Below are positions 9,372 to 20,177 of a DNA stretch of 64,000 nucleotides, piece after piece (within the stretch, counting starts at the first letter, position 1; each line of letters starts with the position of its first letter). The notes under the pieces were generated by a model. That model was not told where the DNA came from. It saw only the letters and a program-made list of their open reading frames with translations, and ran no database searches. The stretch comes from Marivita sp. GTDB lineage: Bacteria > Pseudomonadota > Alphaproteobacteria > Rhodobacterales > Rhodobacteraceae. The position numbers were made by a program, and so were the translations under genes. The stretch is from positions 62,001 to 126,000 of the forward strand of contig NZ_JALEGT010000120.1 of assembly GCF_022763305.1 (NCBI RefSeq), in the 5' to 3' direction.

Positions 9372-9995
9372 TCAGACAGCCATCGCAGTCGTCAGGGTTT
9401 TCAGAGCGGCCACCGGATCGTCCGTCCGCCAGATCTCTTCCCCGATGCCGAAGAAATCGGTGATCGGCGCAAGGCTGCGCACGATCCCGGCATCCAGACC
9501 ACCTTCCGCAACGACCGGAATCTCGATCATCTCGGACCACCACTGGAAGAGATCCGCCTCGGCCCGCGATCCATCGCCAAGGGTCGTCTCGCCCACCGGG
9601 CCGAAGCTGACGTAATCCGCCCCCGCCTCGCCCGCGCCCATGCCGTCATGGCGGGACTGGCCGCAGAACGCGCCGACAATCGCGTCGGCCCCCAGTTCCT
9701 TGCGCGCCATCCGAACCGAGCGCGCGCCATCGGTCAGATGCACGCCGTCCAGACCGAGGCGCTGGGCCAGAACCACATGGGTGTCGATGACCAGCGCCAC
9801 GTCGAACCGGTGCGCCACCTCGCGCACGGCATCGGCGGCGCGCAGGATCAGGTCTTCGTCGCGGGTGGCCAGCGACAGGCGGATGCAGGCGATGTCCTCG
9901 GCGTCGAGCACGCGGGCCAGATCACTCGGGAAATGGCTCAGTTCGATCTCGGGAGGTGTGATCAGGTAGATCTGCGGCTGCTCGGCATCGGACAT
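9372..9995 (-). CDS. Thiamine phosphate synthase family protein (ThiE/TenI-like)
   Basis: 207 aa, TIM-barrel of the thiamine monophosphate synthase family. Family landmarks are IYLITPPE at the N-terminus, DGVHLTDGARSVR (the pyrophosphate/substrate loop), VGAFCGQSRHDGMGAGEAGADYVSFGPVGET (equivalent of the family GxSxH...GADYIGxGP) and IPVVAEGGLD near the end. The classical GP(I/V)FPTxTK segment reads GPVGETTLGDGS, so a role outside thiamine synthesis is possible. A GGGG ribosome-binding site precedes the ATG. No thiamine operon genes or TPP riboswitch lie nearby. Confidence 0.8.
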   Translation of the reverse strand: MSDAEQPQIYLITPPEIELSHFPSDLARVLDAEDIACIRLSLATRDEDLILRAADAVREVAHRFDVALVIDTHVVLAQRLGLDGVHLTDGARSVRMARKELGADAIVGAFCGQSRHDGMGAGEAGADYVSFGPVGETTLGDGSRAEADLFQWWSEMIEIPVVAEGGLDAGIVRSLAPITDFFGIGEEIWRTDDPVAALKTLTTAMAV

Positions 9996-10126
9996 CTTCG
10001 GCCCCTTTCTTGGTCATCGCCATCCTATACAGCGATTTCACGTCCAGCGCCAAGGGCTTGCACCGCTTGCCCTTTGAGGGCGCGCGCAATAGTCAGGCGC
10101 GACCCCTTGGATTTCGGAGAGTCCCT

Positions 10127-10870
10127 ATGCCAAGAGACACGCCGCAGCCCGCCTTTGTCCTCGTGCGCCCGCAGATGGGCGAGAATATCGGGGCCGCCGC
10201 ACGGGCGATGTTGAATTTCGGGCTGGACCGGATGCGTATCGTTGATCCGCGTGACGGCTGGCCGAACCAGAGCGCCGTTGCCATGGCCTCGGGGGCCGGG
10301 CGCGTGCTGGATGATGCGGTGCTGGTGGAGCGCACGGTCGATGCGGTGGCCGATTGCACCTATGTGTTCGCCACGACCGCGCGACAGCGCGACCTCACGA
10401 AGCCCGTTCTGACACCGGAACGGGCGATGGAGGTTGCGTGCGAGAAGATCGCGGCCGGCGAAAAGGTGGCGGTGCTCTTTGGCCCGGAACGTGCGGGGTT
10501 GGAGAATGACGACATCGCGCTGGCCAATGCCATCATCTCGGTGCCGGTGAACCCGGAGTTTCCATCGCTGAACCTCGCGCAATGCGTGTTGCTCACCGGG
10601 TATGAGTGGCGGCGGCAGACGGTCGAGGTGGCTGCCGAAGTGACCGAGATGGCGGGCAGCGACTGGGCACGGGCCATCGAGGTCGACAAGCTGGCCGAGC
10701 ATTACGAGGACACGCTGGACCAGGCCGGCTTCTTTTTCCCCGAGACCAAGGCCGACAGCATGCGGCTCAACCTGCGCAATCTCTGGAGCCGGATGCCGCT
10801 GACCCAGGCCGATGTGCGCATGCTGCATGGCATCCTGCGGCAAATGGTGCGCTGGAAGGACAAGGGGTAG
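10127..10870 (+). CDS. trmJ: tRNA (cytidine/uridine-2'-O-)-methyltransferase, SpoU family (TrmJ)
   Basis: 247 aa. SpoU/TrmH SPOUT-fold 2'-O-methyltransferase; TrmJ modifies position 32 of tRNA. Motif 1 is FVLVRPQMGENIGAAARAMLNFG, motif 2 is VLFGPERAGLENDDI, and motif 3 is NPEFPSLNLAQCVLLTGYEW, the set that forms the SAM-binding trefoil knot. The C-terminal extension (LRNLWSRMPLTQADVRMLHGILRQM) is the TrmJ-type tail. The ATG at 10127 has GGAGA seven bases upstream. It is divergent from the thiE-like gene. Confidence 0.93.
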   Translation: MPRDTPQPAFVLVRPQMGENIGAAARAMLNFGLDRMRIVDPRDGWPNQSAVAMASGAGRVLDDAVLVERTVDAVADCTYVFATTARQRDLTKPVLTPERAMEVACEKIAAGEKVAVLFGPERAGLENDDIALANAIISVPVNPEFPSLNLAQCVLLTGYEWRRQTVEVAAEVTEMAGSDWARAIEVDKLAEHYEDTLDQAGFFFPETKADSMRLNLRNLWSRMPLTQADVRMLHGILRQMVRWKDKG

Positions 10871-10933
10871 GCCTGCGCCTTGAAGGCCCCCCACCCTGCA
10901 CCTAGTCTTTCGCGCAAGAAGGAGACCCCCTGA

Positions 10934-12082
10934 ATGAGCAGCAAACGCAGCATCTTTGAAGAGGTTGGTGCAGAGACACCGCGCAAGGAGGCCCCCAAGG
11001 GGGGCATGATCGACGCGGGCAAACGCGGTGCGCGCGGCGCGATCCGGGTCTGGCTGATGATCCTGTTCGCGCTGGTCATGGTGATGATCGCCGTGGGCGG
11101 GCTGACCCGGTTGACCGACAGCGGGTTGTCGATCACCGAATGGCGTCCCCTGAGTGGTGCACTGCCTCCGATGAATGCCGAGGACTGGCAGCGCGAATTC
11201 GACCTCTATCGCCAGATCCCCGAATACCAGTTGCAGAACAAGGGTATGAGCCTTGCCGAGTTCCAGTTCATCTACTGGTGGGAATGGGGCCACCGGCAAT
11301 TGGGCCGGGTTATCGGCCTTGTCTGGGCGCTGGGCTTTTTCGGCTTCCTGCTGGCGCGGAAGATCCCGACGGGCTGGACCGGGCGGTTGTTTTTTCTGGG
11401 TGTGCTGGGCGGTCTTCAGGGCGCAATCGGCTGGTGGATGGTGTCGTCCGGTCTTACAGGCACGATGCTCGACGTGGCGTCCTATCGTTTGGCGACCCAT
11501 CTGGGCCTCGCCTTTGTCATTCTGGGTTTCATTGCCTGGTACACGTTCGAGCTGGGACGCGAAGAGCGCGATCTGATGCAGGCGCGGCGGTCGCGCGAGG
11601 GCAAGCTGTATGGGCTGGGCACGGGGCTGTTGCATTTCAGCTTTCTGCAGATCCTGCTGGGCGCCTTGGTGGCGGGCATTGATGCCGGGCGCACTTACAA
11701 CGACTGGCCGCTGATGGCCGGGGCGTTTCTGCCGCCCTTCCCCTTCGACATCGAGCCGATCTGGCGCAACTTCTTCGAGAACGCGGGCCTTGTGCAATTC
11801 ATGCACCGGATGGCGGGCTATCTGCTGCTGGCCTTCGGTATCGTGGTCTGGCTCAAGGCGCGCAAGTCGCCCAATGCGGACACGCGCTATCGGTTCAACG
11901 CGGTCTTTGCGATGCTCTGGGTGCAGATGGCGCTGGGCATCGTGACGGTGCTCTATATGGCACCCTGGCAGATCGCGATTGCGCATCAGGTGGGGGCGGT
12001 GATCCTTTGGGTGCTGATCCTGCGGGCGCGGTTCGGCGCGCAGTATCCGGTGCAACAATCCATTCGAGGAGCGACGGCATGA
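10934..12082 (+). CDS. ctaA: Heme A synthase (CtaA/COX15)
   Basis: 382 aa, integral membrane heme A synthase that oxidises the C8 methyl group of heme O for cytochrome aa3 oxidase. About eight transmembrane helices are visible. Heme-ligand histidines occur in the expected pattern: EWGHRQLGR, ATHLGLAFV, MHRMAGYLL and AHQVGAVIL. GGLTRLTDSGLSITEW is the COX15 signature. The long first periplasmic loop (PMNAEDWQREFDLYRQIPEYQ) marks the alphaproteobacterial/mitochondrial type. Its TGA overlaps the ATG of the next gene (ATGA), so the two are probably translationally coupled. Confidence 0.95.
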   Translation: MSSKRSIFEEVGAETPRKEAPKGGMIDAGKRGARGAIRVWLMILFALVMVMIAVGGLTRLTDSGLSITEWRPLSGALPPMNAEDWQREFDLYRQIPEYQLQNKGMSLAEFQFIYWWEWGHRQLGRVIGLVWALGFFGFLLARKIPTGWTGRLFFLGVLGGLQGAIGWWMVSSGLTGTMLDVASYRLATHLGLAFVILGFIAWYTFELGREERDLMQARRSREGKLYGLGTGLLHFSFLQILLGALVAGIDAGRTYNDWPLMAGAFLPPFPFDIEPIWRNFFENAGLVQFMHRMAGYLLLAFGIVVWLKARKSPNADTRYRFNAVFAMLWVQMALGIVTVLYMAPWQIAIAHQVGAVILWVLILRARFGAQYPVQQSIRGATA

Positions 12083-13551
12083 CCACCGCCTATGACGAGT
12101 TGATGGCGTTCACGCGCGAGACCGAGGCGCTGGGCCAGGTTGCGGGGCGTCTTGGCTGGGATCAGGAAACCACCATGCCACGCGGGGCTGCGGCACAGCG
12201 GGCCGAAGAGATGGGTGCGCTGGAATCAGTTCTGCATGCCCGGCGGATGGACCCGCGTGTCGGCGACTGGCTGGCCAAGGCCGAGGGCAGCGATGACGAG
12301 GCCAAGGCGCATCTGCGGCACATCCGCCGCGATTTCGACCGGGCCTCAAAGGTTCCTGCCGATCTGGCGGCGGAACTGGCGCGGACCACGTCGATGGCGC
12401 AGGGCATCTGGGCCGAGGCGCGCGCGAATGACGATTTCGCGGCCTTTGCCCCGACGCTGGAGCGCGTGCTCGATCTGCGGCGGCAGGAAGGCGCTGCGCT
12501 GGCCAATGGGGGCGATCCCTATGACGCGCTGTTGCAGGACTACGAGCCGGGGGCGACGGCGGCGGAACTCGACGCGATGTTCGGCGCGTTGCGGCCGCGT
12601 CTGGTGGAGCTGCGCGACAAGGTGCTGGGCGCCCCTGCCCCGGCGGCGCTGAGCGGCACATTTGACGAGAGCGCGCAGATGAGGCTGTCGCGGCAGATCG
12701 CCAAGACATTCGGTTATGACATGAGCCGGGGGCGTGTGGACAAGGCGGTGCATCCATTCAGTTCGGGGTCCGGCAATGACGTGCGGATCACCACGCGGAC
12801 CAACCCGGAAGACCCGTTCAACTGCATCTATTCGACGATCCACGAGGTCGGTCACGCGGCCTATGAGCAGAATATCGACCAAGCCTATCTGCTGACGCCC
12901 TTGGGGCGCGGTGTGTCGATGGGTGTGCATGAAAGCCAGTCGCGCATCTACGAGAACCAGTTGGGCCGGTCGCGCGCCTTCACCGGCTGGTTGCACGGGC
13001 AGATGGTCGAGGCCTTTGGCGATTTCGGGATCAGCGATCCGGATGCCTTCTATGCGACCGTGAACCGGGTGCATAACGGCTATATCCGGACCGAGGCGGA
13101 TGAGGTGCAGTACAACCTGCATGTCCTGCTGCGGTTCGATCTGGAGCGGCGGTTGATTGCCGGAACGCTGGATGTTTCCGATCTGGAAGAAGCGTGGAAC
13201 ACACGGTTCGAGGCCGATTTCGGCTACGCGGTGGACAAGCCATCGAATGGCGTCTTGCAGGATGTGCATTGGTCGGTGGGGCTATTCGGCTATTTCGCCA
13301 CGTATTCCCTGGGCAATGTCTACGCGGGCTGCCTGCACGAGGCGCTGCGCAAGGCGGTGCCGGATCTGGATGCGCAATTGGCGGCGGGAGATACCTCTGC
13401 CGCAACAGGCTGGCTGCGGGACAATCTGCAACTGCATGGCGGGCTGTACGAGCCGCGCGAGGTGATCGAGCGGGCTTGCGGCTTTGCGCCGGACGAGGGT
13501 CCGTTGCTGGCCTATCTCGAGGCCAAGTTCGCAGGGATCTACGGGCTGTGA
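12079..13551 (+). CDS. Carboxypeptidase Taq-type metallopeptidase (family M32)
   Basis: 490 aa. Zinc carboxypeptidase with the HExxH site TIHEVGHAAYEQ, followed by the M32 element GVHESQSRIYENQ that supplies the third zinc ligand. Other family landmarks are RLGWDQETTMPRGAAAQRAEE near the N-terminus, DVRITTR (M32 DxRxT) and NRVHNGYIRTEADE. It is cytoplasmic, with no signal peptide. The start ATG overlaps the ctaA stop. After the stop codon come three palindromes (listed separately). Confidence 0.95.
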   Translation: MTTAYDELMAFTRETEALGQVAGRLGWDQETTMPRGAAAQRAEEMGALESVLHARRMDPRVGDWLAKAEGSDDEAKAHLRHIRRDFDRASKVPADLAAELARTTSMAQGIWAEARANDDFAAFAPTLERVLDLRRQEGAALANGGDPYDALLQDYEPGATAAELDAMFGALRPRLVELRDKVLGAPAPAALSGTFDESAQMRLSRQIAKTFGYDMSRGRVDKAVHPFSSGSGNDVRITTRTNPEDPFNCIYSTIHEVGHAAYEQNIDQAYLLTPLGRGVSMGVHESQSRIYENQLGRSRAFTGWLHGQMVEAFGDFGISDPDAFYATVNRVHNGYIRTEADEVQYNLHVLLRFDLERRLIAGTLDVSDLEEAWNTRFEADFGYAVDKPSNGVLQDVHWSVGLFGYFATYSLGNVYAGCLHEALRKAVPDLDAQLAAGDTSAATGWLRDNLQLHGGLYEPREVIERACGFAPDEGPLLAYLEAKFAGIYGL

Positions 13552-13559
13552 CGGAGAAG

Positions 13560-13621
13560 CCCGTTCAAACGGGATTCGGCGCATTTTCGAAAATGCGCCA
13601 ACGCCCTTTGCAGGGCGTTGG
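13560..13621. repeat. Three consecutive perfect palindromes after the M32 gene
   Basis: Three inverted repeats stand end to end between convergent genes: CCCGTTCAAACGGG (13560-13573), a 22-bp perfect palindrome at 13578-13599 centred on TTTTCGAAAA, and a 10-bp stem with TTGC loop at 13598-13621 (CCAACGCCCT and its complement). They could form strong hairpins in either transcript and may act as a bidirectional terminator, although there is no T-tract. Confidence 0.6.
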
Positions 13622-13629
13622 ACCCGACG

Positions 13630-13902
13630 TCAGTGGAGCGTGAACTCGCCCACGATCTGCCGCCACTCGCCGGACGACAGCAGCTTGCGGTGCGTGTACT
13701 GCACCGAATGCAGCGGGCCTTCGATCGTGTCCTGCCAGAACTCGATGAATTCGAACAGCTTGGGATGGTCCGGAGCCAGATCGTATTCCTGCCAGACAAA
13801 CGTGTTCAGCACGTTCCGGTAGTCGGGCATCCTGTAGAACAACTGCGCCGTGGTCAGCCCATAGCCACGCAGCATCAATTCGGTTTCACTCATTTCGGTC
13901 AT
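13630..13902 (-). CDS. Usg-family protein
   Basis: 90 aa, matching the Usg-like family of alphaproteobacteria, named for an ORF upstream of trp genes. It is soluble and rich in aromatic residues (GYGLTTAQLFYRMPDY, TFVWQEYDLAPDHPKLFEFIEFWQDTIEG). Its function is unknown. GAGG lies five bases before the ATG at 13902. It is convergent with the M32 peptidase gene and divergent from gyrA. The gap 13903-14107 should hold the promoters of both genes. Confidence 0.85.
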   Translation of the reverse strand: MTEMSETELMLRGYGLTTAQLFYRMPDYRNVLNTFVWQEYDLAPDHPKLFEFIEFWQDTIEGPLHSVQYTHRKLLSSGEWRQIVGEFTLH

Positions 13903-14107
13903 GCAAACCTCATCGTTTTTTCTTCTTGTGCATGAACTGTGCCACGGATTCGCAGGTTTTCAACAAAAACAGTATGTTAGCCACCCGCAAGGCTGAGTGC
14001 CAAAGCCCGAATGCCACTAAATTGGCCAAGTGCATTGCAGCCTACATCCTGTCTCTGATATAGTCTGGCTCAACAAGATATAGAGCGACAGACAGCAGGC
14101 CATCCAC

Positions 14108-16849
<2,742 letters not shown>

Positions 16850-16901
16850 TTGCGTTTCACCTGAGGATCGGGCCGCAAGGCCCTGATCTTGCATAAGTCT
16901 A

Positions 16902-16936
16902 GCGGCGCGGGTCTGTCCTGCGCCGTTTTGCTTTTG
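16902..16936 (+). terminator. Rho-independent terminator after gyrA
   Basis: CGGCGC and GCGCCG form the stem around a short loop, followed by TTTTGCTTTT. A second, weaker hairpin (GATCGGGCC/GGCCCTGATC, 16866-16888) lies just before it. Confidence 0.7.
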
Positions 16937-17308
16937 TGTTACGCGACTCGGATATCTCTTGGGCAAGACGTGCGAGTCGTTCTGCGGGGTTCACACTCAA
17001 TTCACGGGTAAACTCCGGTCAGGTCGGGTATTCCTGACCTGCGCTGACTTAGCGTCACCTGTATAAGACTGGGTATAAGGAGAGTTCTTCGCAGACCCTC
17101 GAAGCCGTCAGATCATTTCAGGCTGGCGGCGGTATCGATCCCGGATCGGACGGGGACTGCGATGGGTAACGAGTTTCATTTTCGGTTTCAGGGAGCCCTT
17201 TTTCAATATTGCGCCGGTGGCAGCCCTCATCTGTCGCAGGCATTTTTCAAAATTCGGCCCGACTGTCTGCGCTGTGCGGCGGTCGGGCCTATTTCCCGGA
17301 GTTCTTGT
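16937..17308. other. Gene-free stretch with potential RNA structure
   Basis: No convincing gene is seen. Two features suggest a structured leader ahead of the next gene: a long-range pair CGACTCG...CGAGTCG (about 16942-16979) and a hairpin CAGGTC...GACCTG (about 17020-17041). A direct repeat GTATAAG occurs twice near 17060-17080. The frame of the downstream gene stays open back to about 17162, but that extension does not look coding. Confidence 0.35.
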
Positions 17309-17755
17309 ATGGCGGCTTTCCTTGAATGGATGCGCACCTATCCGGACCTGTTGCAAGCGAGCGGTGTTTTGGGGTCCATGCTTTATATCGGTGGATTTGC
17401 TCTTGTTCAGACCGGGCGGATCTGCGGCAACGGTCCCTATTATTCCTGCAACCAGTTGACGGCGGCGAGTCTTGTGCTGATCAGCCTCGTGGGCGCCTTC
17501 AACCTTGGAGCGTTCCTGATCCAGATCGGGTTCCTGATTTTCGGATCCATCGGGTTGGTCAGGCGGATTCGCCTGCGCCAGACGGGACGCTACCCTGCCG
17601 GTACAGGAGTCGTCAGACGGATGTCCGATGTGACGAGCGCACCACCCCCTCGAGATGACGAGCGAGAGACTTGCGGTTGGGAAAGGCATCCACCCGCACC
17701 GGCGAATGATAGACCAGCTCGACCTTGCCGTGCCGCCGCTGCGCCAGCACCTTGA
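17309..17755 (+). CDS. Small membrane protein of the CBU_0592 type
   Basis: 148 aa. After a short N-terminus come three hydrophobic helices with a conserved look: ASGVLGSMLYIGGFALVQTGRICG, LTAASLVLISLVGAFNLGAFL and LIQIGFLIFGSIGLVRR. This resembles the small CBU_0592-like membrane proteins, whose function is unknown. GGAG lies eight bases before the ATG at 17309. The last roughly 45 residues (Pro/Ala/Arg-rich) overlap the 3' end of the convergent olsA gene by 143 bases and look like translation into a neighbour, not a conserved domain. Confidence 0.65.
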   Translation: MAAFLEWMRTYPDLLQASGVLGSMLYIGGFALVQTGRICGNGPYYSCNQLTAASLVLISLVGAFNLGAFLIQIGFLIFGSIGLVRRIRLRQTGRYPAGTGVVRRMSDVTSAPPPRDDERETCGWERHPPAPANDRPARPCRAAAAPAP

Positions 17756-18437
17756 GCAGGTGCGGGGCAAATCCCATGTCGCCCCACCACCCGTAAAAGC
17801 GCGCATCCGCCCCGTCCGGCGCATGATAGAGCACGGTCACGGGCTGGATATGCATGTCATGTATGATCCGGTCGGAAAAGAATGGTGCAAACAGGGTCGG
17901 CTTGAACGGCAGCACCCTCAGCGTGTCGGTCGAGGTGCCTTCGGGAAAGAACAGCAGACGGTGCCCATGCTCCAGACGCTCTTCGAAAAGGGCGATCTGG
18001 GTTTTCACGTCTCGCGGATCGCGTTGGATGAAGACGGTGCCTGTGGCGCGCGCAAGCCAGCCGATGCCGGGCCATGAGGCGACCTCGGATTTGGAGACGA
18101 AATAGACGTTCTTGCGCGCATTGAGCGCAAAGATGTCGAGCCATGAGCCGTGATTGGCCACCACCGCGCCGGGCACTTTCATGCGCGGCCCCCGCACAAG
18201 CAAGGGCAGTCCCATGATGACAAAGGCCGATCGGCAGACGCCTTGGGTGATATAGGGCGTGATGGGCCGATCGACGCCGAAAAGCGGCCGTTCCAGCAGC
18301 CGCACCAGCAAGAGCAGCCCAAGCCCGCCGAAGACCACGATCCCGAGCACGGTGCCCCGCGCCAGGACGCGCAACCAGCCTGCGGCAGAGATCCGTGTCT
18401 CGGCGATGGGATCGTCGCTGTCCCAGGTGGGACTCAT
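17613..18437 (-). CDS. olsA: Lyso-ornithine lipid acyltransferase (PlsC family, OlsA)
   Basis: 274 aa. PlsC-type O-acyltransferase with the HX4D motif as NHGSWLD and block III FPEGTSTD, plus one or two N-terminal transmembrane helices (LGIVVFGGLGLLLLVRLL). The gene directly follows olsB with a 4-base ATGA overlap. That pairing identifies it as OlsA, which adds the second acyl chain to lyso-ornithine lipid in the inner membrane. In Roseobacters OlsA also serves glutamine-lipid synthesis. Without the neighbour it could only be called a PlsC homologue. Confidence 0.88.
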   Translation of the reverse strand: MSPTWDSDDPIAETRISAAGWLRVLARGTVLGIVVFGGLGLLLLVRLLERPLFGVDRPITPYITQGVCRSAFVIMGLPLLVRGPRMKVPGAVVANHGSWLDIFALNARKNVYFVSKSEVASWPGIGWLARATGTVFIQRDPRDVKTQIALFEERLEHGHRLLFFPEGTSTDTLRVLPFKPTLFAPFFSDRIIHDMHIQPVTVLYHAPDGADARFYGWWGDMGFAPHLLKVLAQRRHGKVELVYHSPVRVDAFPNRKSLARHLEGVVRSSHRTSV

Positions 18438-19204
18438 GTTCCCGCCCGGAGCGCGGATTTCGGCGCGGCAGAGCTCATGCGGGCGGTGTCGAGGATCAGG
18501 CACACATCCGTCGTGTTGAAGGCATGGTCGACGAACACCCCCTGCCCGATCGTGCCGCCCAGCTTGAGATAGGACTTGATCAGCGCCGGTGTGTCGCGCA
18601 TCGCCGCCTTGCGGTCGATCCGGTCGGGGGGCAGCAGCGCCATGTCCGCGCCCATCCGCGAGGTGACGCGCAGATGCTCGGGGGCCAGATAGGCCGCGTG
18701 CAGATGCGAGATCGGGTTCAGCAACGCGGTGAGATCGGTGCCGTGAAAGCTGGCGGTCCCGAAAAGGATGTCGATGTTCTGCCGGGCCACATACTCCGCG
18801 AGCCCCTGCCACAGAGCCATCAGCGCAGGACCGCCGCGATGGTCGGGATGCAGACAGGAGCGCCCGAGCTCGAGCAGCGACAGACCGCTGTCGAGAAGCG
18901 GACCCAGATCGAATTCCGAGGCGGAGTAGAACCGGCCCGCCGCTGCGGCATGGCGCGCCGTCATGAGGCGGTACACGCCCGCGACCGGCGCGTCGCCGCC
19001 CTCGCCGTAGCGCAGATCGCGAAGCAGCAGGTGATCGGCATGGGCATCGAAATCATCGCATTCCAGTCGTGCCGCGTGATCGACCCCGTCCCCGTCGCCG
19101 CCCAATTCGGCCACGAAGACCTCGTATCTCAGCCGTTGGGCCGCGCGAAGATCGTCGTCCGTGCGCGCAAGTGACACCTGCAGCTGGGGGGCGTTCTGGA
19201 GCAT
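18434..19204 (-). CDS. olsB: L-ornithine N-alpha-acyltransferase (OlsB)
   Basis: 256 aa, GNAT-fold N-acyltransferase that moves a 3-hydroxyacyl group from ACP to the alpha-amino group of ornithine, the first step of ornithine lipid synthesis. Visible family elements are LRYEVFVAELGGDGDGVDHAARLECDDFDAHADHLL near the N-terminus, LELGRSCLHPDHRGGPALMALWQG in the middle and MRDTPALIKSYLKLGGTIGQGVFVDHAFNTTDVCLILDT near the C-terminus. It is followed by olsA with an overlapping stop/start. A diverged paralogue lies at 23194-23964. Confidence 0.93.
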   Translation of the reverse strand: MLQNAPQLQVSLARTDDDLRAAQRLRYEVFVAELGGDGDGVDHAARLECDDFDAHADHLLLRDLRYGEGGDAPVAGVYRLMTARHAAAAGRFYSASEFDLGPLLDSGLSLLELGRSCLHPDHRGGPALMALWQGLAEYVARQNIDILFGTASFHGTDLTALLNPISHLHAAYLAPEHLRVTSRMGADMALLPPDRIDRKAAMRDTPALIKSYLKLGGTIGQGVFVDHAFNTTDVCLILDTARMSSAAPKSALRAGT

Positions 19205-19331
19205 TTCTGACTGCCGGTCCTGTTCGCCGTCACCATAGGGCGGCGGCCTCGGACGCGCAACGGCGTCGGATTGGGCAAGACGTCAGCCTTCGGCTCAGAA
19301 ATTAACGTTTTGTCAACTCTTGGTTGTGATG

Positions 19332-19514
19332 CTACTCATCGAACACAGGAACCAGTCCGATGCGTGATCCGTCAATCACAACCTTGCCCACTTCGCGGAA
19401 ATTGACCGTGATCCGGTCTCCGATATTCGATTGCACCTGTCCGACCCCCCAATCCGGCTGGTCGGGGTGGCGGACCAGCGATCCGGGTTCCAGCAATCCG
19501 TTCAGATCAGACAT
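19332..19514 (-). CDS. DUF3553-family small protein
   Basis: 60 aa. The whole protein is one DUF3553 module: LEPGSLVRHPDQPDWGVGQVQ then DRITVNFREVGKVVI and IGLVPVFDE. This is an SH3-like beta fold also found attached to the C-terminus of UvrD/PcrA helicases; the free-standing form has no known function. AAGGAG lies 7 bases before the ATG at 19514. It is divergent from chpT with only 33 bases between starts. Confidence 0.85.
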   Translation of the reverse strand: MSDLNGLLEPGSLVRHPDQPDWGVGQVQSNIGDRITVNFREVGKVVIDGSRIGLVPVFDE

Positions 19515-19547
19515 GTTCGGGCTCCTTGCCATATGGGGGATGATATA

Positions 19548-20177
19548 GTGCAACGGGACGGCGCTTCACTGGCGGCCCTGATCGGCTCGCGCATCTGCCA
19601 TGACCTCATCAGCCCAATTGGCGCAATTTCCAACGGATTGGAACTGGTTGGCATGACGTCGGGCATGGCAAATGGGCCGGAAATGTCCCTGATCCAGCAA
19701 AGCTGCGACCATGCCACCGCGCGAATCCGGTTTTTCCGGATCGCCTTTGGCACGGCGGCGGATGCCCGCGTCATTCCGGTGGCCGAGGCGCGCAGAACTC
19801 TGGCGGATCATTATTCCGGCACGCGGATCGCCGCTGAATGGCATGTCGACACCGATCTGGGGCGCGACCTGACGCAACTGGCCTATCTCGGGGCGCTGTG
19901 CCTTGAAACCGCGCTGCCGCAGGGGGGCGCTCTGACCATCTCCCGGCAGGACCAAACGCTTGTCGCAACGGCACGGGCAGACGTGTTGCGCAGGGGACAA
20001 CCTGTCTGGTCGATTCTCACGGCGGACATTTGCACGGACCTGTCAGAACTGCGTCCGTCCGAGGTCCAGTTTGCCCTGCTGGCGCGCCTGTGCAGCGACC
20101 GCGCCGTGACGCCGACGCTGACCGAAACAGCCGACAGGACAGAACTGCAGCTCGACCTACCGCGGCTGCGTGCCTGA
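19548..20177 (+). CDS. chpT: ChpT-like histidine phosphotransferase
   Basis: 209 aa. The N-terminal SRICHDLISPIGAISNGLELV carries the phosphorylated histidine of ChpT, the relay from CckA to CtrA and CpdR in alphaproteobacteria. The C-terminal part (from about residue 100) resembles a degenerate HATPase_c domain, as in Caulobacter ChpT. In Roseobacters this relay controls motility, gene transfer agent and competence genes. The GTG at 19548 is chosen because GGGGGA sits 7 bases upstream; an in-frame ATG at 19533 has no such site. The gene ends inside the convergent acuC-like gene (21-base overlap). Confidence 0.88.
   Translation: MQRDGASLAALIGSRICHDLISPIGAISNGLELVGMTSGMANGPEMSLIQQSCDHATARIRFFRIAFGTAADARVIPVAEARRTLADHYSGTRIAAEWHVDTDLGRDLTQLAYLGALCLETALPQGGALTISRQDQTLVATARADVLRRGQPVWSILTADICTDLSELRPSEVQFALLARLCSDRAVTPTLTETADRTELQLDLPRLRA

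Noticed and set aside
9960-10126. TPP riboswitch upstream of the ThiE-like gene
   Set aside because: No CUGAGA-type core or matching stems are visible; the leader is short with a plain ribosome-binding site.
17162-17308. N-terminal extension of the small membrane protein gene to 17162
   Set aside because: The residues are Cys/Arg-rich and unlike a membrane protein N-terminus, whereas the ATG at 17309 has a GGAG site at proper spacing.
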